From Paraburkholderia sp. UYCP14C (GTDB lineage Bacteria > Pseudomonadota > Gammaproteobacteria > Burkholderiales > Burkholderiaceae), in the NCBI RefSeq assembly GCF_004197395.1, contig NZ_SELS01000013.1, positions 120,950-184,949 of the forward strand: DNA of 64,000 nucleotides, given 5' to 3'. The stretch's first letter is position 1; every line of letters starts with the position of its first letter. Under the pieces are notes generated by a model, which saw only the letters and a list, made by a program, of their open reading frames with translations, was not told where the DNA came from and did no database searches. The translations under genes were made by a program, and so were the position numbers. Positions 63,851 through 64,000 of the stretch are shown here, in pieces.

Positions 63851-64000
63851 TCAAGCTGAGGATCTGGTTCAGTCGGTGCTGAGCCTGCTGCGCTGCCTGA
63901 TCTCCTTCGGTGTCATTTGCCTGGAGCTAATCTCGGATCTGGTGTACGGCGGCAGGCGGGGGATACGAGGAAGGCGGTGGCGGTTGGCTGAGAATGTTGC
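63851..64000. other. Window edge, unassigned
   Basis: The last 150 bases follow the terminator. Frames are open on both strands but no start, domain or ribosome-binding site can be recognised before the window ends. Confidence 0.3.

Overview
The window looks like GC-rich betaproteobacterial DNA, most likely Burkholderiaceae of the Paraburkholderia/Caballeronia type. Evidence is the strong G/C third-position bias, the gene content (a 3-hydroxybenzoate 4-monooxygenase-like enzyme, a single-domain CUT2 sugar ABC transporter, an orphan SsuA-type binding protein, a COG4705 membrane protein) and a beta/gamma-type Fur box. No rRNA, tRNA, CRISPR array or complete insertion sequence was found.

The left third (1-25,750) is a mosaic of small metabolic and accessory units. 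It holds two divergent GH13 trehalose/alpha-glucoside enzymes (the first cut by the window edge), a divergent XRE regulator and SDR pair with a perfect 17-bp palindrome, an NlpC/P60-like protein, a PAP2 phosphatase, an EEP-family hydrolase, a four-repeat COG4705 membrane protein and a secreted clan-A glycosidase with a Ser/Thr linker. A degenerate duplicate of part of the COG4705 gene follows. Then come a TonB-dependent siderophore-type receptor behind a Fur box, a three-gene CUT2 sugar ABC operon whose members overlap by one base, a uracil-DNA-glycosylase-family protein with a DUF488 protein, a DHA2 efflux pump, two binding proteins (SsuA-like and MetQ-like) without permeases, and a MobA-like aromatic hydroxylase followed by a MarR regulator.

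The middle (25,839-47,528) is one long minus-strand, tightly overlapping gene string encoding a flagellar-type type III apparatus. In transcription order it reads fliQ, fliR, flhB, flhA, flgF, flgG, a TbpB-like surface lipoprotein, flgA, flgH, flgI, flgB, flgC, fliE, fliF, a FliG-position protein, fliH, fliI, fliJ, a FliK-position protein, flgD (short), flgE, fliM (reduced), fliN, fliO, fliP, a FliA-like sigma factor, a TPR protein and a 122-residue protein. Export gate, MS-ring, rod, P/L rings and hook are all present. There is no flagellin, cap, hook-filament junction protein, stator, chemotaxis gene, flagellin chaperone or recognisable FliG torque domain, and FliM has no CheY-binding peptide. 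The locus therefore reads as a filament-less, probably non-rotating flagellar export machine, and it is the most unusual system here.

The right end is a TPR protein and, divergent from it, a 4,739-residue RHS/YD-repeat protein. This protein has two beta-rich inserts, a LysM domain, a glycine-rich hydrophobic stretch and a C-terminal toxin-like module with DH and SRTYGGRN motifs. One base after it comes a small gene in the immunity position, and then a clear hairpin terminator. The RHS protein carries no signal peptide, PAAR or VgrG part, so its export route is open; its position beside the filament-less apparatus is suggestive but unproven.
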